Source: Agathobacter sp.
GTDB lineage: Bacteria; Bacillota; Clostridia; Lachnospirales; Lachnospiraceae
Length of the DNA stretch: 47,456 bases
Direction of reading: 5' to 3'
Assembly: GCA_017623935.1 (NCBI GenBank)
Contig: JAGAOC010000075.1
Location: 1 to 47,456, forward strand
Below, in pieces: positions 17,483 through 25,946 of the stretch (the stretch's first letter is position 1; each line of letters starts with the position of its first letter). The notes beneath the pieces were generated by a model, which was not told where the DNA came from, searched no databases, and saw only the letters and a program-made list of their open reading frames with translations. The position numbers and the translations under genes were made by a program.

Positions 17483-18211
17483 TTATTCATCCCAGTTATG
17501 ATATACTTCCTGAACATCATCTTCTGCATCTAACAGATCCAGAATACGTCCAATATTGATGATATCAGCCTCTTCTGTTAAAGCCACATAATTCTGTGGG
17601 ATCATGCTGACTTCTGCAGATACCATCTCGATCCCAGCTTCTTCTAAAGCTTTATGAACTGCATCAAAATCTTCTGGTGCAGTTAAGATCTCGAAACTGT
17701 CCTCTTCTTCTGCAAAATCCTCTGCTCCTGCATCTAATGCCATCATCATAAGCTCGTCAGCATCCATATCGCAGTTTTCTTTATCGATAATGATCTGACC
17801 CTTCTCATCAAACATATAAGATACACAACCCTGAGTTCCAATACTTCCCTGTCCCTTAGTAAAAGCATTACGAACGTTAGCTGCGGTACGATTCTTATTG
17901 TCTGTAAGACATTTCACGATGATCGCTGTTCCGCATGGTCCATATCCTTCATATGTAGTATATTCGTAATTTACAGAATTACCATCTCCAGCGGCTTTTT
18001 TAATACCACGATCAATGGTGTCATTTGGCATATTATTCGCTTTCGCCTTAGCGATTACCTGAGCCAGCTTATAGTTATTGGCTGGATCTGGACCGCCTTC
18101 CTTAACTGCAACTGCAATCTCTCTTCCGATAATGGTAAAAATCTTACCTTTTGCTGCGTCATTTTTTTCTTTCTTATGCTTGATATTCGCAAACTTAGAA
18201 TGTCCTGACAT
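17483..18211 (-). CDS. yebC: YebC/PmpR-family (TACO1-like) protein
   Basis: 242 residues, beginning MSGHSKFANIKHKKEKNDAA with the GxSKWxxIKHKK signature (Phe in place of Trp), then AKANNMPNDTIDRGIKKAAG and YEGYGPCGTAIIVKCLTDNKNRTAANVR, the conserved core. The family was long called a transcriptional regulator; recent work on homologues assigns a role in translation of proline-rich stretches, so the product name should stay general. Cytoplasmic. A promoter (TTGCTT, 17 nt, TAAAAT) lies at 18268-18296, so it need not depend on the upstream gene. The ribosome binding site AGAGGA is about 9 nt before the ATG. Confidence 0.95.
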   Translation of the reverse strand: MSGHSKFANIKHKKEKNDAAKGKIFTIIGREIAVAVKEGGPDPANNYKLAQVIAKAKANNMPNDTIDRGIKKAAGDGNSVNYEYTTYEGYGPCGTAIIVKCLTDNKNRTAANVRNAFTKGQGSIGTQGCVSYMFDEKGQIIIDKENCDMDADELMMMALDAGAEDFAEEEDSFEILTAPEDFDAVHKALEEAGIEMVSAEVSMIPQNYVALTEEADIINIGRILDLLDAEDDVQEVYHNWDE

Positions 18212-18267
18212 AAATCTAGTTCCTCTTTTCTTTTATTTCTAGCTATTATTTTAACCTGTATAGATTA

Positions 18268-18296
18268 ATTTTATCATTTTTTTATATATTAAGCAA
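18268..18296 (-). promoter_or_regulatory. Probable sigma-A promoter of yebC-glgA
   Basis: Minus strand TTGCTT (18296-18291), 17-nt spacer, TAAAAT (18273-18268). The -35 box overlaps the end of the CorC-like gene. Confidence 0.6.
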
Positions 18297-19269
18297 GCGA
18301 ATCCTCGGAAACATCCCGATTCTCCTGTGTCCCATCCGTCTTTTTCACACGAACTTCCCGAATAATGTTGTTCTCTACTTTGACGATCGCAAATTCATGA
18401 TCATATGCATAGATCGTCTCGGTCTCACCATCCTTCGGAATCTTCTCTAATAGAGAGATCAAAAGTCCATTTAAGGTCTCGAAAGCATCTTCTTCTACCG
18501 GAATATGTAAGGTATCCACCACATCTTCCATGGCAGTCATACCGTCCATGCGGTAACTTCCATCAGCTTCCACTGTGATCATATTCTCTTCTTCGTCATG
18601 CTCGTCCTCAATATTGCCAACGATCTCTTCTAAAATATCCTCCATTGCCACAAGACCGGAGGTCTGACCATACTCATCCACTACAATGACCATATGACTC
18701 TTCTGATTCTGCATGGTCTTGAATAACGTATTGATCTTCATTGTTTCTGGAATGAACTCCACTTCACGGATCAGATTAGGAATATCTTTGATGGAGGTGC
18801 GGAACAACTCATTATTCTGCACAAAAGCCAAAGCATCTTTGATGTGAAGAACACCGATCACATTGTCAATATCATCCTGATATACCGGATATCTGGACTT
18901 GGAATTCTCGATCATAAAGGAAATAGCATCCACAAAAGACAATTCGCCATCTAAAGCAGTTATATTCATTCTGTGGGTCATGATATCCTTCGCTTCTTTG
19001 TCATCGAACTCAAAAATGTTATGTATCATCTCTGCTTCCGATGCTAAAAGAACTCCCTGCTCATGTCCTTCTTTGACCATAGAGATGATCTCTTCTTCCG
19101 TTACATCATCAAAATCTCCTGGCAGTTCACCATGAACTTTCTTCTTCATCAGTCTTACAATGTTCTTCCGGAAATTTACCACTAAAAAAATAACTATCGC
19201 CAGAAGCACCACTGTAACGATTCCTAAAACTACAACAGCCCAAAAATAGGGACTCCCGCCATCTTCCAT
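18289..19269 (-). CDS. CorC/HlyC-type CBS-domain membrane protein
   Basis: 326 residues. One N-terminal transmembrane helix (about 9-32) is followed by a cytoplasmic part with the entry signature EVMT-like 'DIMTHRMNITALDGE', a CBS pair (about 105-225, with SRYPVYQDDIDNVIGVLHIKD and VVDEYGQTSGLVAMEDILEEIVGNIEDE) and a C-terminal CorC/HlyC domain (about 240-315). Related proteins are linked to magnesium or cobalt efflux and were once labelled hemolysins. The four-helix DUF21/CNNM transport domain normally found before the CBS pair is missing, leaving one helix only, so this is a short version and transport by itself is doubtful. Its promoter, with a dyad in the spacer, lies at 19313-19342. Confidence 0.88.
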   Translation of the reverse strand: MEDGGSPYFWAVVVLGIVTVVLLAIVIFLVVNFRKNIVRLMKKKVHGELPGDFDDVTEEEIISMVKEGHEQGVLLASEAEMIHNIFEFDDKEAKDIMTHRMNITALDGELSFVDAISFMIENSKSRYPVYQDDIDNVIGVLHIKDALAFVQNNELFRTSIKDIPNLIREVEFIPETMKINTLFKTMQNQKSHMVIVVDEYGQTSGLVAMEDILEEIVGNIEDEHDEEENMITVEADGSYRMDGMTAMEDVVDTLHIPVEEDAFETLNGLLISLLEKIPKDGETETIYAYDHEFAIVKVENNIIREVRVKKTDGTQENRDVSEDSLA

Positions 19270-19312
19270 ATTATTTCTCCTTTATCTCTTTTCATAGTAA
19301 TATACAAAGAAA

Positions 19313-19342
19313 ATCATAACATGGAGCTGCTTTCCATGTCAA
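19313..19342 (-). promoter_or_regulatory. Promoter of the CorC-like gene with operator-like dyad in the spacer
   Basis: Minus strand TTGACA (19342-19337), 18-nt spacer, TATGAT (19318-19313). A perfect dyad ACATGGA-N7-TCCATGT (19339-19319) fills the spacer. A dyad lying between -35 and -10 of a slightly long spacer is the arrangement used by MerR-family activators. The -35 region abuts the mazF stop codon. Confidence 0.6.
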
Positions 19343-19360
19343 GTTATGTAAGCAGCTCCA
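19322..19360 (-). other. Hairpin over the end of mazF, exclusive with the promoter dyad hairpin
   Basis: TGGAGCTGCTT (minus strand, 19360-19350, inside the last mazF codons) pairs perfectly with AAGCAGCTCCA (19332-19322). It shares its second arm with the ACATGGA dyad, so the two RNA folds cannot form at once. No long T-run follows, so it is at best a weak terminator of mazF. Confidence 0.45.
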
Positions 19361-19691
19361 GGCTGATTTCCAGCGCTTTATCAATTTTTCCCAAGATCTT
19401 GTCATCCAAGTGACAAACCTTATCTTTTAATCTTCGTTTGTCTATCGTTCTGAGTTGCTCTAATAGAACTACAGAATCTTTTGCAAGAGCATATTCTTCA
19501 CTGTCTAATTCCACATGGGTAGGCAATTTTGCCTTATTCAGTTGTGAAGTTATAGCCGCACAGATAACGGTAGGACTATGTCTGTTTCCTACATTATTCT
19601 GTACAATGAGTACCGGACGGATCCCGCCCTGTTCAGACCCTACGACAGGTCTTAAGTCTGCATAATAAATATCACCACGTTGTATTACCAT
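19344..19691 (-). CDS. mazF: MazF/PemK-type mRNA interferase (EndoA/NdoA-like)
   Basis: 115 residues, near the 116 of Endo[21 protein letters not shown] is the conserved N-terminus, followed by [23 protein letters not shown] with the catalytic Arg of [25 protein letters not shown] with the catalytic Thr-Ser, and the terminal [14 protein letters not shown]. These enzymes cut RNA at a short ribonucleotide motif. The gene follows alr with an 80-nt gap; in Bacillus subtilis the antitoxin gene sits in that place, but here there is no room for an antitoxin of about 90 residues and none is seen anywhere else in the window. The toxin is therefore unaccompanied locally. Start fixed by GGAGTGAG 5 nt before ATG. 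Confidence 0.93.
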   Translation of the reverse strand: MVIQRGDIYYADLRPVVGSEQGGIRPVLIVQNNVGNRHSPTVICAAITSQLNKAKLPTHVELDSEEYALAKDSVVLLEQLRTIDKRRLKDKVCHLDDKILGKIDKALEISLELLT

Positions 19692-19771
19692 ACTTTCTCA
19701 CTCCATAATCTTGGTATACTCTTAAGTATCTCCAGATTTATCGTGAGTATTCAATTTATTTGCATATGATT

Positions 19772-20914
19772 TTAAATTGGTTTTCCATCTCTATAATAGA
19801 CCCTTGGAACTCTTGGAGTGATCAGGCAGGCAAACTCATAATTAAAACGTCCTGATAATTCTCCTAATTCTTCCATGGTGATCTCCAGATCGCCATTCTT
19901 ACCAAGGATCGTAACCGTATCCCCTGCTTTTACCTCTGGAATATGGGTCACATCTACCATAAACTGATCCATACAGATTCGTCCACAGATTGGTGCTTTC
20001 TGTCCATGGATCAACACATATCCCTTATTAGAAAGACTTCTGGCATATCCATCCCCATAACCGATCGGCACAGTTGCGATCTTCTGTGCATTCTCTGTCA
20101 CATAAGTTCCACCATAACTGATACTGCGTCCCGGTTCTAAGGTCTTTACAAAAGAAATATGACTCTTAATGGACATAACCGGCATAAGAGAGATCCTCTC
20201 CTTATCCACCTCTTCTGATGGCCAGAGACCATACATAGTAATTCCAGCCCTTACCATATTCATATTCGCCTGAGGCAGTTCTACGATTCCCGCACTGTTA
20301 GAGCAGTGTTTGATCGGAATCTGGATTCCTCTCTGTTCTACCATAGAGATCATGTTCAAAAAGCGATCGATCTGTTCCTGTGCCGCAGTCTTATCGGCTT
20401 CGTCTGCTCTGGCAAAATGTGTAAAGATTCCCTCCACCTCAATATTCGGAAGCTTAGAGATCTCTTCAATGATCTGGGCAGTTTCTTCTGAAACCTGAAG
20501 ACCAATCCTACTCATACCAGTATCGATCTTAATGTGAACCTTACAGATCTTATCTTTTGCAGCTGCCATTTCAGAAAGCTTCTGGGCAGTCTCCAGATCA
20601 CATACTGCAGGATGGATTCCATAATGGATGATCTTCTCAAACTGATCTGCAAAACTGATTCCCAGGATAAGTACCGGTTTTTTTCTGCCATCTAAGATCA
20701 ATTTTTCTGCTTCTTCTGCTGTGGCTACCGCATACCCCCAAAGATAAGGAAGGTCTTCAATTGCCTCTGCCACTCCCAAAGCCCCATGACCATAAGCATC
20801 TGTCTTAATCACAGCTGCTATCTTGGTGTCCGGATTTAACATATGATGCATTTCATTTAGATTATGCAAAAGAGCGTCAAGATTAATCTCTGCTCTGACT
20901 CGTTTTGTTTCCAT
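19772..20914 (-). CDS. alr: Alanine racemase
   Basis: 380 residues, fold-type III PLP enzyme (EC 5.1.1.1) giving D-Ala for peptidoglycan. The PLP lysine is Lys 37 in AAVIKTDAYGHGA; the second catalytic residue is the Tyr in RSISYGGTYVTENA; the phosphate-binding TVPIGYGDGYARSLSN and the GRICMDQFMVDVT loop are intact. It starts immediately after the stop codon of nnrD/E (TAA then ATG with no gap), so translation is very likely coupled. mazF follows, as in other Firmicutes. The sequence shows nothing unusual. Confidence 0.97.
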   Translation of the reverse strand: METKRVRAEINLDALLHNLNEMHHMLNPDTKIAAVIKTDAYGHGALGVAEAIEDLPYLWGYAVATAEEAEKLILDGRKKPVLILGISFADQFEKIIHYGIHPAVCDLETAQKLSEMAAAKDKICKVHIKIDTGMSRIGLQVSEETAQIIEEISKLPNIEVEGIFTHFARADEADKTAAQEQIDRFLNMISMVEQRGIQIPIKHCSNSAGIVELPQANMNMVRAGITMYGLWPSEEVDKERISLMPVMSIKSHISFVKTLEPGRSISYGGTYVTENAQKIATVPIGYGDGYARSLSNKGYVLIHGQKAPICGRICMDQFMVDVTHIPEVKAGDTVTILGKNGDLEITMEELGELSGRFNYEFACLITPRVPRVYYRDGKPI

Positions 20915-22444
20915 TTACGATTCCACCTGCTTCCAAATATTCGTTAGTCCTTCTAATATATCTTGAGCCATCATTCCCCGACAGCCTGTGTTTTTTACCT
21001 CTTCATCTGCAGCTCTACCATGAAGATAAACTCCAAGAGGTGCCGCCATATCTGCCTTTAACCCCTGTGCCAGTAACGCTCCGATCATTCCGGAAAGCAC
21101 ATCTCCACTGCCTCCCGTTGCTAATCCGTTATTACCGGACAGATTCAGATAGGTCAGTCCATAAGGAACTGCTGTCACAGTATGGGCATCCTTTAAGACA
21201 CAGATCACATCATAATTCTGGGCAAAATCCCTTGCTTCCTCAATGAGCTTTGACTTAATATAAGAAACCGCATCCCCGGTCAGTCTTGACATTTCTCCCA
21301 AGTGAGGGGTTACCACCAGATCCATATGTGGACGAAGGAGCCTCTCCGGCTCTTTTGCCAGAAGATTCAAAGCATCTGCATCTAATACTAATGGCACATT
21401 CACATTCATCATGACTGTGGAAAGAAGATCCTCCGCCGCAGCCCCGGTACCGATTCCCGGTCCTAATACCACAGCATCTGCCCATTTTAATTCTTCGATC
21501 AATTTCTTCTTATCAATATTCTTACCATACACAGAAACAAGTGCTTCTGGCACCAGGGTAAGAAGTATGTTTCGATTTTCTTCTGCCGTTACCACTTTTA
21601 CAAGGCCTGTTCCCATGCGGTATGCCGCCTTTGCCGCCAATACAGCAGCTCCAGCCATCTGTGAGCTTCCTGCGATCACAAGGAGCTTTCCATAGGAACC
21701 TTTGTGAGAATCTTCTGCCCTTACCGGGAGCTGTTGCAGATCGATATCTTCCAGATATGCCAGCCTTGGTCTGTTTTCCAGCCAACTCTCCTCTGTGATC
21801 CCTATATCAACAATATATGTTTTCCCACAGTATTTGGCGCCTGGCCAAAGATACTGACCAGCTTTTCCAAAAGAAAAAGTTATGGTAGCATCTGCCATAA
21901 AAGCACTGCCTAGTACTTCTCCATCCTCTGCAGAGATTCCGGAAGGCATATCCAGTGCCACTTTAAAGCCTGTCATCTGATTCATCTTCTCGATCAGTTC
22001 TGCCATCTCTCCTACGATAGGTCTGGATAAGCCGATTCCAAAGATTGCGTCTGCAACTACACCATAAGTTCCGTCTAAAGTATTCGCCACAGGATAACCA
22101 TAAGTTGTATAGATCTTTTTCTGCAATTCAAAAAGGTCGCTACCTTTTTTGCCAGAAGCACCAGCATAATAGACAAAAGCCTTGATCCCCTGCTGGTTCA
22201 AAAGCCTTGCCACTGCAATCCCATCGCCTCCGTTATTGCCTGTACCGCAGACTACAAGCACAGAACTGATCGGTGTTCCCATTCCATTTGCTGCTCCCGG
22301 AACACTCTGCTCAGCAACGTAAAGAAGCTGCCTGGCAAAAGCCATTGCAGCCTGCTCCATCAGCACTTCCTGGGGCATATGAAAATGTCCGGAAGTATTC
22401 TGATCCAGTAATTTCATTTCTTTTCCGGTAACTAAATATTTCAT
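20915..22444 (-). CDS. nnr: Bifunctional NAD(P)H-hydrate epimerase and ADP-dependent dehydratase
   Basis: 509 residues. Residues about 1-215 form the YjeF_N epimerase (VCGTGNNGGDGIAVARLLNQ, and the ADAIFGIGLSR segment) and 225-505 the ribokinase-like YjeF_C dehydratase with GNNGLATGGSGDVLSGMIGALLA as the nucleotide/catalytic signature. Together they repair NADHX and NADPHX, damaged forms of the reduced cofactors. The start overlaps the stop of the coiled-coil gene upstream by four bases (ATGA), and the end touches alr, so this is tightly coupled. Its place downstream of the redox regulator rex fits a cofactor repair job. Confidence 0.96.
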   Translation of the reverse strand: MKYLVTGKEMKLLDQNTSGHFHMPQEVLMEQAAMAFARQLLYVAEQSVPGAANGMGTPISSVLVVCGTGNNGGDGIAVARLLNQQGIKAFVYYAGASGKKGSDLFELQKKIYTTYGYPVANTLDGTYGVVADAIFGIGLSRPIVGEMAELIEKMNQMTGFKVALDMPSGISAEDGEVLGSAFMADATITFSFGKAGQYLWPGAKYCGKTYIVDIGITEESWLENRPRLAYLEDIDLQQLPVRAEDSHKGSYGKLLVIAGSSQMAGAAVLAAKAAYRMGTGLVKVVTAEENRNILLTLVPEALVSVYGKNIDKKKLIEELKWADAVVLGPGIGTGAAAEDLLSTVMMNVNVPLVLDADALNLLAKEPERLLRPHMDLVVTPHLGEMSRLTGDAVSYIKSKLIEEARDFAQNYDVICVLKDAHTVTAVPYGLTYLNLSGNNGLATGGSGDVLSGMIGALLAQGLKADMAAPLGVYLHGRAADEEVKNTGCRGMMAQDILEGLTNIWKQVES

Positions 22445-23154
22445 TTCTCAGCCTTACTTTCCTGGTCGGTATTACCGTCCTGTGAGGTCTGATCTGCCTC
22501 AGTGGTATTACCAGCCTGTGCATTTTGTTCTTCCTTCGGTTCTTCTTCCTCTTCTTCCTGATATTTAATATCAAAAAGATCTAATACCTCAGGTCCTAAT
22601 ATATCATGAAGATAGGAATAGATCTCACGATTATTGATCTCGCGATTCTGTTTGCGGATAATGTTCTTCTTAAGCTCCACCCGCACACTATCAATCCATT
22701 CTGCTATCTCATCTGCCTCGCTCTTATTCACTCGGATCTTCTCATAGAAATATTCCATACTTAAGATCATTAACTCACCATTGACCGAACGGATCTGTTC
22801 CGGTAGATCTAAGAGTTCATCCTCATAAACATCCAGCTTCTCATTGATCTCATCGATCAGTCGCTTATCCTCTTCCATCTTCCGTTCCTGCAAAGGAGAA
22901 TGAGTCTCCTTGGAAATACTGTCCATATTCTGCACAATACTATCCATGAGCTTTCCTTTCAGGCGTTTTAATTCTTTTATCTCTTGATTCAGTTTCCCCT
23001 GTTTTCCCAATAATTCTTTCAGGCTACTCTCAAGCTTTATGATCTCTTCTGTCTTACCATGAATAGCAAAGAGCCTGTGCCATTTCTGATCTAATACCAG
23101 CACCGGAAGCTTCTTTCCGATCAGAGCCTGTTTAAATTCCTGTTCGTTCTCCAT
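22441..23154 (-). CDS. Conserved coiled-coil protein of unknown function
   Basis: 237 residues, not recognised as a named family. Residues about 1-30 (FKQALIGKKLPVLVLDQKWH) look folded; 37-145 are strongly heptad-patterned and charged (LESSLKELLGKQGKLNQEIK and so on), predicting a long coiled coil; 150-200 form another helical part (AEWIDSVRVELKKNIIRKQN, YSYLHDILGPEVLDLFDI); the last 38 residues are an acidic, Gln/Asn-rich disordered tail. It has no signal peptide or membrane helix. It lies 18 nt after rex and overlaps nnr by four bases, so it is part of the rex-nnr-alr transcript. Function cannot be given; the context points to redox or cell-envelope housekeeping. Confidence 0.85.
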   Translation of the reverse strand: MENEQEFKQALIGKKLPVLVLDQKWHRLFAIHGKTEEIIKLESSLKELLGKQGKLNQEIKELKRLKGKLMDSIVQNMDSISKETHSPLQERKMEEDKRLIDEINEKLDVYEDELLDLPEQIRSVNGELMILSMEYFYEKIRVNKSEADEIAEWIDSVRVELKKNIIRKQNREINNREIYSYLHDILGPEVLDLFDIKYQEEEEEEPKEEQNAQAGNTTEADQTSQDGNTDQESKAEK

Positions 23155-23171
23155 CTTTGTTCCTCGATCTA

Positions 23172-23810
23172 CTATGAATTCTTATTCTTCACAATATTAT
23201 AAGATAACTGCATTAAACTCTCTGATAAATGTACGTTCTCAACTACCACATCCTGATCTGAGATATTCAAATCCACATGAGCAAAATTCCAAAACGCCTT
23301 GATCCCTAATCCAACCAGCCTCTGAGCCGTTAGATCTGCTTCTGCCTTCGGCATGGTAAGCGCTGCAATATCCACCGGATTATCTTTGCAGTATTCATCC
23401 AGTTCATCTAACATATGGATCTCAATGCCTCGGATCTTCTTACCTTTTAATTCTGGATTCACATCAAAAAGTGCCGTGATCACAAATCCCAGCTTTTCGA
23501 ATTTGACATAATTCGCCAGTGCCTGCCCTAAATTACCGGCACCGATCACTATGATATTATGCTTCTCATTCAATCCTAATATCTTACCGATCTCATCATA
23601 TAAAAACTGCACATTATATCCATATCCCTGCTGTCCAAAACCGCCAAAATTATTCAGATCCTGACGAATCTGGGAGGCAGTGACCTGCATACGGTTACTC
23701 AGATCATTGGATGATATCCTCTCTACACCTTCATCCAAAAGCTCTCCTAAAAATCTGTAGTATCTTGGCATCCTACGGATAACAGCCTGTGATATATCTT
23801 TCTGTTCCAT
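23172..23810 (-). CDS. rex: Redox-sensing transcriptional repressor Rex
   Basis: 212 residues from the ATG at 23810, chosen because GAGGAGGA lies 5 nt upstream; an in-frame start 39 nt further out has no such site. N-terminal winged helix (QAVIRRMPRYYRFLGELLDE, then RMQVTASQIRQDLNNFGGFG) binds DNA; the Rossmann domain (NIIVIGAGNLGQALANY) binds NADH or NAD+, so that a high NADH/NAD+ ratio releases the repressor from fermentation genes. A strong promoter at 23867-23895 and a Rex-like dyad at 23896-23915 precede it, suggesting self-repression. It leads the long leftward cluster to alr. Confidence 0.97.
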   Translation of the reverse strand: MEQKDISQAVIRRMPRYYRFLGELLDEGVERISSNDLSNRMQVTASQIRQDLNNFGGFGQQGYGYNVQFLYDEIGKILGLNEKHNIIVIGAGNLGQALANYVKFEKLGFVITALFDVNPELKGKKIRGIEIHMLDELDEYCKDNPVDIAALTMPKAEADLTAQRLVGLGIKAFWNFAHVDLNISDQDVVVENVHLSESLMQLSYNIVKNKNS

Positions 23811-23866
23811 TCTGTCCTCCTCATATGTTTGCCTGCCATTTCCAGACAAAACAAAACCCTAAAATA

Positions 23867-23895
23867 ATTATATGTATTTCCTGTTTCTATGTCAA
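23867..23895 (-). promoter_or_regulatory. Sigma-A promoter of rex
   Basis: Minus strand consensus TTGACA (23895-23890), 17-nt spacer, consensus TATAAT (23872-23867), 56 nt before the rex start. Confidence 0.9.
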
Positions 23896-23915
23896 TGTGT
23901 TAAACTTTTCACACA
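23896..23915. promoter_or_regulatory. Candidate Rex operator
   Basis: TGTGTTAAACTTTTCACACA is an imperfect palindrome close to the Firmicutes Rex site (TTGTTAA-N4-TTAACAA layout). It abuts the -35 box of rex directly. Rex autoregulation is common, but binding here is inferred. Confidence 0.6.
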
Positions 23916-23998
23916 CTGCAAATTTTATGAAAACTTTCTAAAGTCATTCATAAAAACATAAATCGGAAAAACAATGATCATTTCAGGGTTTTTAAGGA

Positions 23999-25210
23999 TT
24001 ACGCCAACATTCCTTCTAATTCACTGCGGATTGCTTTGATAAATCCTTCACTATTCAATACTGTTGGATTCTCGATGGTCGTGATAAGAGCTAAGTCTTT
24101 TGTCATCTTGCCAGATTCAATTGTCTTCAGACAAGCTGCTTCTAATTTATCTGCAAAATCAGAAAGTGCTTTGTTCTCATCTAATTCACCACGTTTACGA
24201 AGTGCACCACTCCATGCAAAAATAGTTGCTACAGAGTTAGTAGAGGTCTCTTCGCCTTTTAAGTGTTTGTAATAATGTCTCTGAACAGTTCCATGAGCAG
24301 CTTCATACTCATAATATCCATTTGGAGATACTAAGACAGAAGTCATCATAGCAAGTGAACCAAACGCAGAACTGATCATATCACTCATTACATCTCCGTC
24401 ATAGTTCTTACAAGCCCAGATAAATCCACCTTCAGATTTCATTACACGAGCTACTGCGTCATCGATCAGAGTATAGAAATATTCAATACCTGCTTCTTCA
24501 AAAGCAGTCTTATATTCTGCGTCAAAGATCTCCTGGAATACATCTTTGAAAGTATGGTCATATTTCTTAGAAATAGTATCCTTAGTTGCGAACCAAAGAT
24601 CCTGTTTGGTATCTAATGCATATTTAAAACAGCTGTGAGCAAAGCTTTCGATAGAATCTTCCAGGTTATGCTGTCCCTGAATGATTCCTGCGCCCTTAAA
24701 GTTGTGGATCAGTTCTCTTGTCTCTGTTCCATCTTCTGCTGTGAAAACAAGTTCTGCTTTACCAGCTCCTGGGATCTTCATTTCTGTTGCTTTATATACA
24801 TCACCATATGCGTGTCTTGCAATGGTGATTGGTTTTGCCCAAGTCTTAACGTTTGGCTCAATACCTTTTACAACGATCGGTGCACGGAATACGGTTCCAT
24901 CTAACATAGCACGGATGGTTCCGTTTGGACTCTTCCACATTTCTTTTAAGTTGTATTCTGTCATTCTGGCAGCATTTGGAGTAATGGTAGCACATTTTAC
25001 TGCTACTTTGTACTTCTTGGTAGCTTCTGCAGAATCTACAGTTACCTGATCGTTGGTTCTGTTTCTTTCTTCCAGTCCCAGATCGTAATATTCTGTCTTA
25101 AGATCAATGAAAGGAAGTAAAAGTTCATCCTTGATCATTTTCCAGAGGATCCTGGTCATTTCATCTCCATCCATTTCTACTAATGGAGTTGTCATTTTGA
25201 TTTTTTCCAT
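23999..25210 (-). CDS. icd: NADP-dependent isocitrate dehydrogenase (homodimeric type)
   Basis: 403 residues of the eukaryote-like subfamily II (EC 1.1.1.42), not the Escherichia-type enzyme. It begins [20 protein letters not shown] and shows the substrate segment [19 protein letters not shown], the metal/substrate region [20 protein letters not shown] and the cofactor loop [23 protein letters not shown] that favours NADP. It turns isocitrate into 2-oxoglutarate for glutamate synthesis. It is 13 nt after a GntR-type regulator and shares a probable transcript with the Re-citrate synthase candidate; aconitase is absent from the window. No clear terminator was found in the 100 nt after it. Confidence 0.97.
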   Translation of the reverse strand: MEKIKMTTPLVEMDGDEMTRILWKMIKDELLLPFIDLKTEYYDLGLEERNRTNDQVTVDSAEATKKYKVAVKCATITPNAARMTEYNLKEMWKSPNGTIRAMLDGTVFRAPIVVKGIEPNVKTWAKPITIARHAYGDVYKATEMKIPGAGKAELVFTAEDGTETRELIHNFKGAGIIQGQHNLEDSIESFAHSCFKYALDTKQDLWFATKDTISKKYDHTFKDVFQEIFDAEYKTAFEEAGIEYFYTLIDDAVARVMKSEGGFIWACKNYDGDVMSDMISSAFGSLAMMTSVLVSPNGYYEYEAAHGTVQRHYYKHLKGEETSTNSVATIFAWSGALRKRGELDENKALSDFADKLEAACLKTIESGKMTKDLALITTIENPTVLNSEGFIKAIRSELEGMLA

Positions 25211-25223
25211 TTTTTATCTCCTT

Positions 25224-25883
25224 TTATTTCATCATATTTTCCCAACCTAATCGATCCATATTGGATATGGTGTTGCGGATATGCTTTGTAGCAAGCTCCT
25301 GAGCCTTCTTAGGGTCTTTACTGCGCAGAGCCTCAACGATCGCCTTATGCTCTTCTTTTGATTCCTGAACCCTCTTAGGATAGCCCAGACTTACTTTTCT
25401 GACTCTTTGTACATACTGATGGTAATCCCTTAACACATGAGAAAGTTCCCTGCTTCCAGACGCCTGATATAATAGCTCGTGAAAACGATTATCCAGTTCT
25501 ACCATCTGACACCAATTCTCTTTTTCGGCATGAAATTCCGTAAGAAAGATATTCTCATCCAATTCCGCAAGCTGCTCTTGGGTGATCTTCTCCGCTGCCC
25601 AGCTGGCACAAAGTCCTTCTAACAGACAGCGCATTTCATAAATATCCTTGATATCCTGCAAAGATACCCCAATAACATAAGCCCCTTTATTCGGAATGAT
25701 AGAAACCAGCCCTTCCAGTTCTAACTGACGCAGTGCCTCACGAACCGGGGTACGGCTGACGCCAAATTCTTCCCCCAGAGTCTTTTCCTTTAATTCTTCA
25801 TTCGCCGCATATTTACCAGAGAGAATTCCTTCACGAATCCGTCCAAATACCTGACCGCTTAAAGAAAAATGTTCCTCCGACAT
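25224..25883 (-). CDS. GntR-family regulator, FadR subfamily
   Basis: 219 residues. The N-terminal winged helix (VFGRIREGILSGKYAANEEL, then EEFGVSRTPVREALRQLELEGLV, about 10-65) is followed by an all-helical FCD ligand domain (about 78-205, with DIYEMRCLLEGLCASWAAEK and LDNRFHELLYQASGSREL) whose histidines usually bind a metal and a carboxylate ligand. Sandwiched between the Re-citrate synthase candidate and icd, it is most likely to control this cluster in answer to citrate, 2-oxoglutarate or a related acid; that is inference. A gap of 63 nt separates it from the upstream gene and no separate promoter was seen. Confidence 0.93.
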   Translation of the reverse strand: MSEEHFSLSGQVFGRIREGILSGKYAANEELKEKTLGEEFGVSRTPVREALRQLELEGLVSIIPNKGAYVIGVSLQDIKDIYEMRCLLEGLCASWAAEKITQEQLAELDENIFLTEFHAEKENWCQMVELDNRFHELLYQASGSRELSHVLRDYHQYVQRVRKVSLGYPKRVQESKEEHKAIVEALRSKDPKKAQELATKHIRNTISNMDRLGWENMMK

Positions 25884-25946
25884 ATTCTACCTCTAACTTA
25901 TCAAGTAATAAACTATTTTATAAAATTTTTACAATCAGATCTCTTT

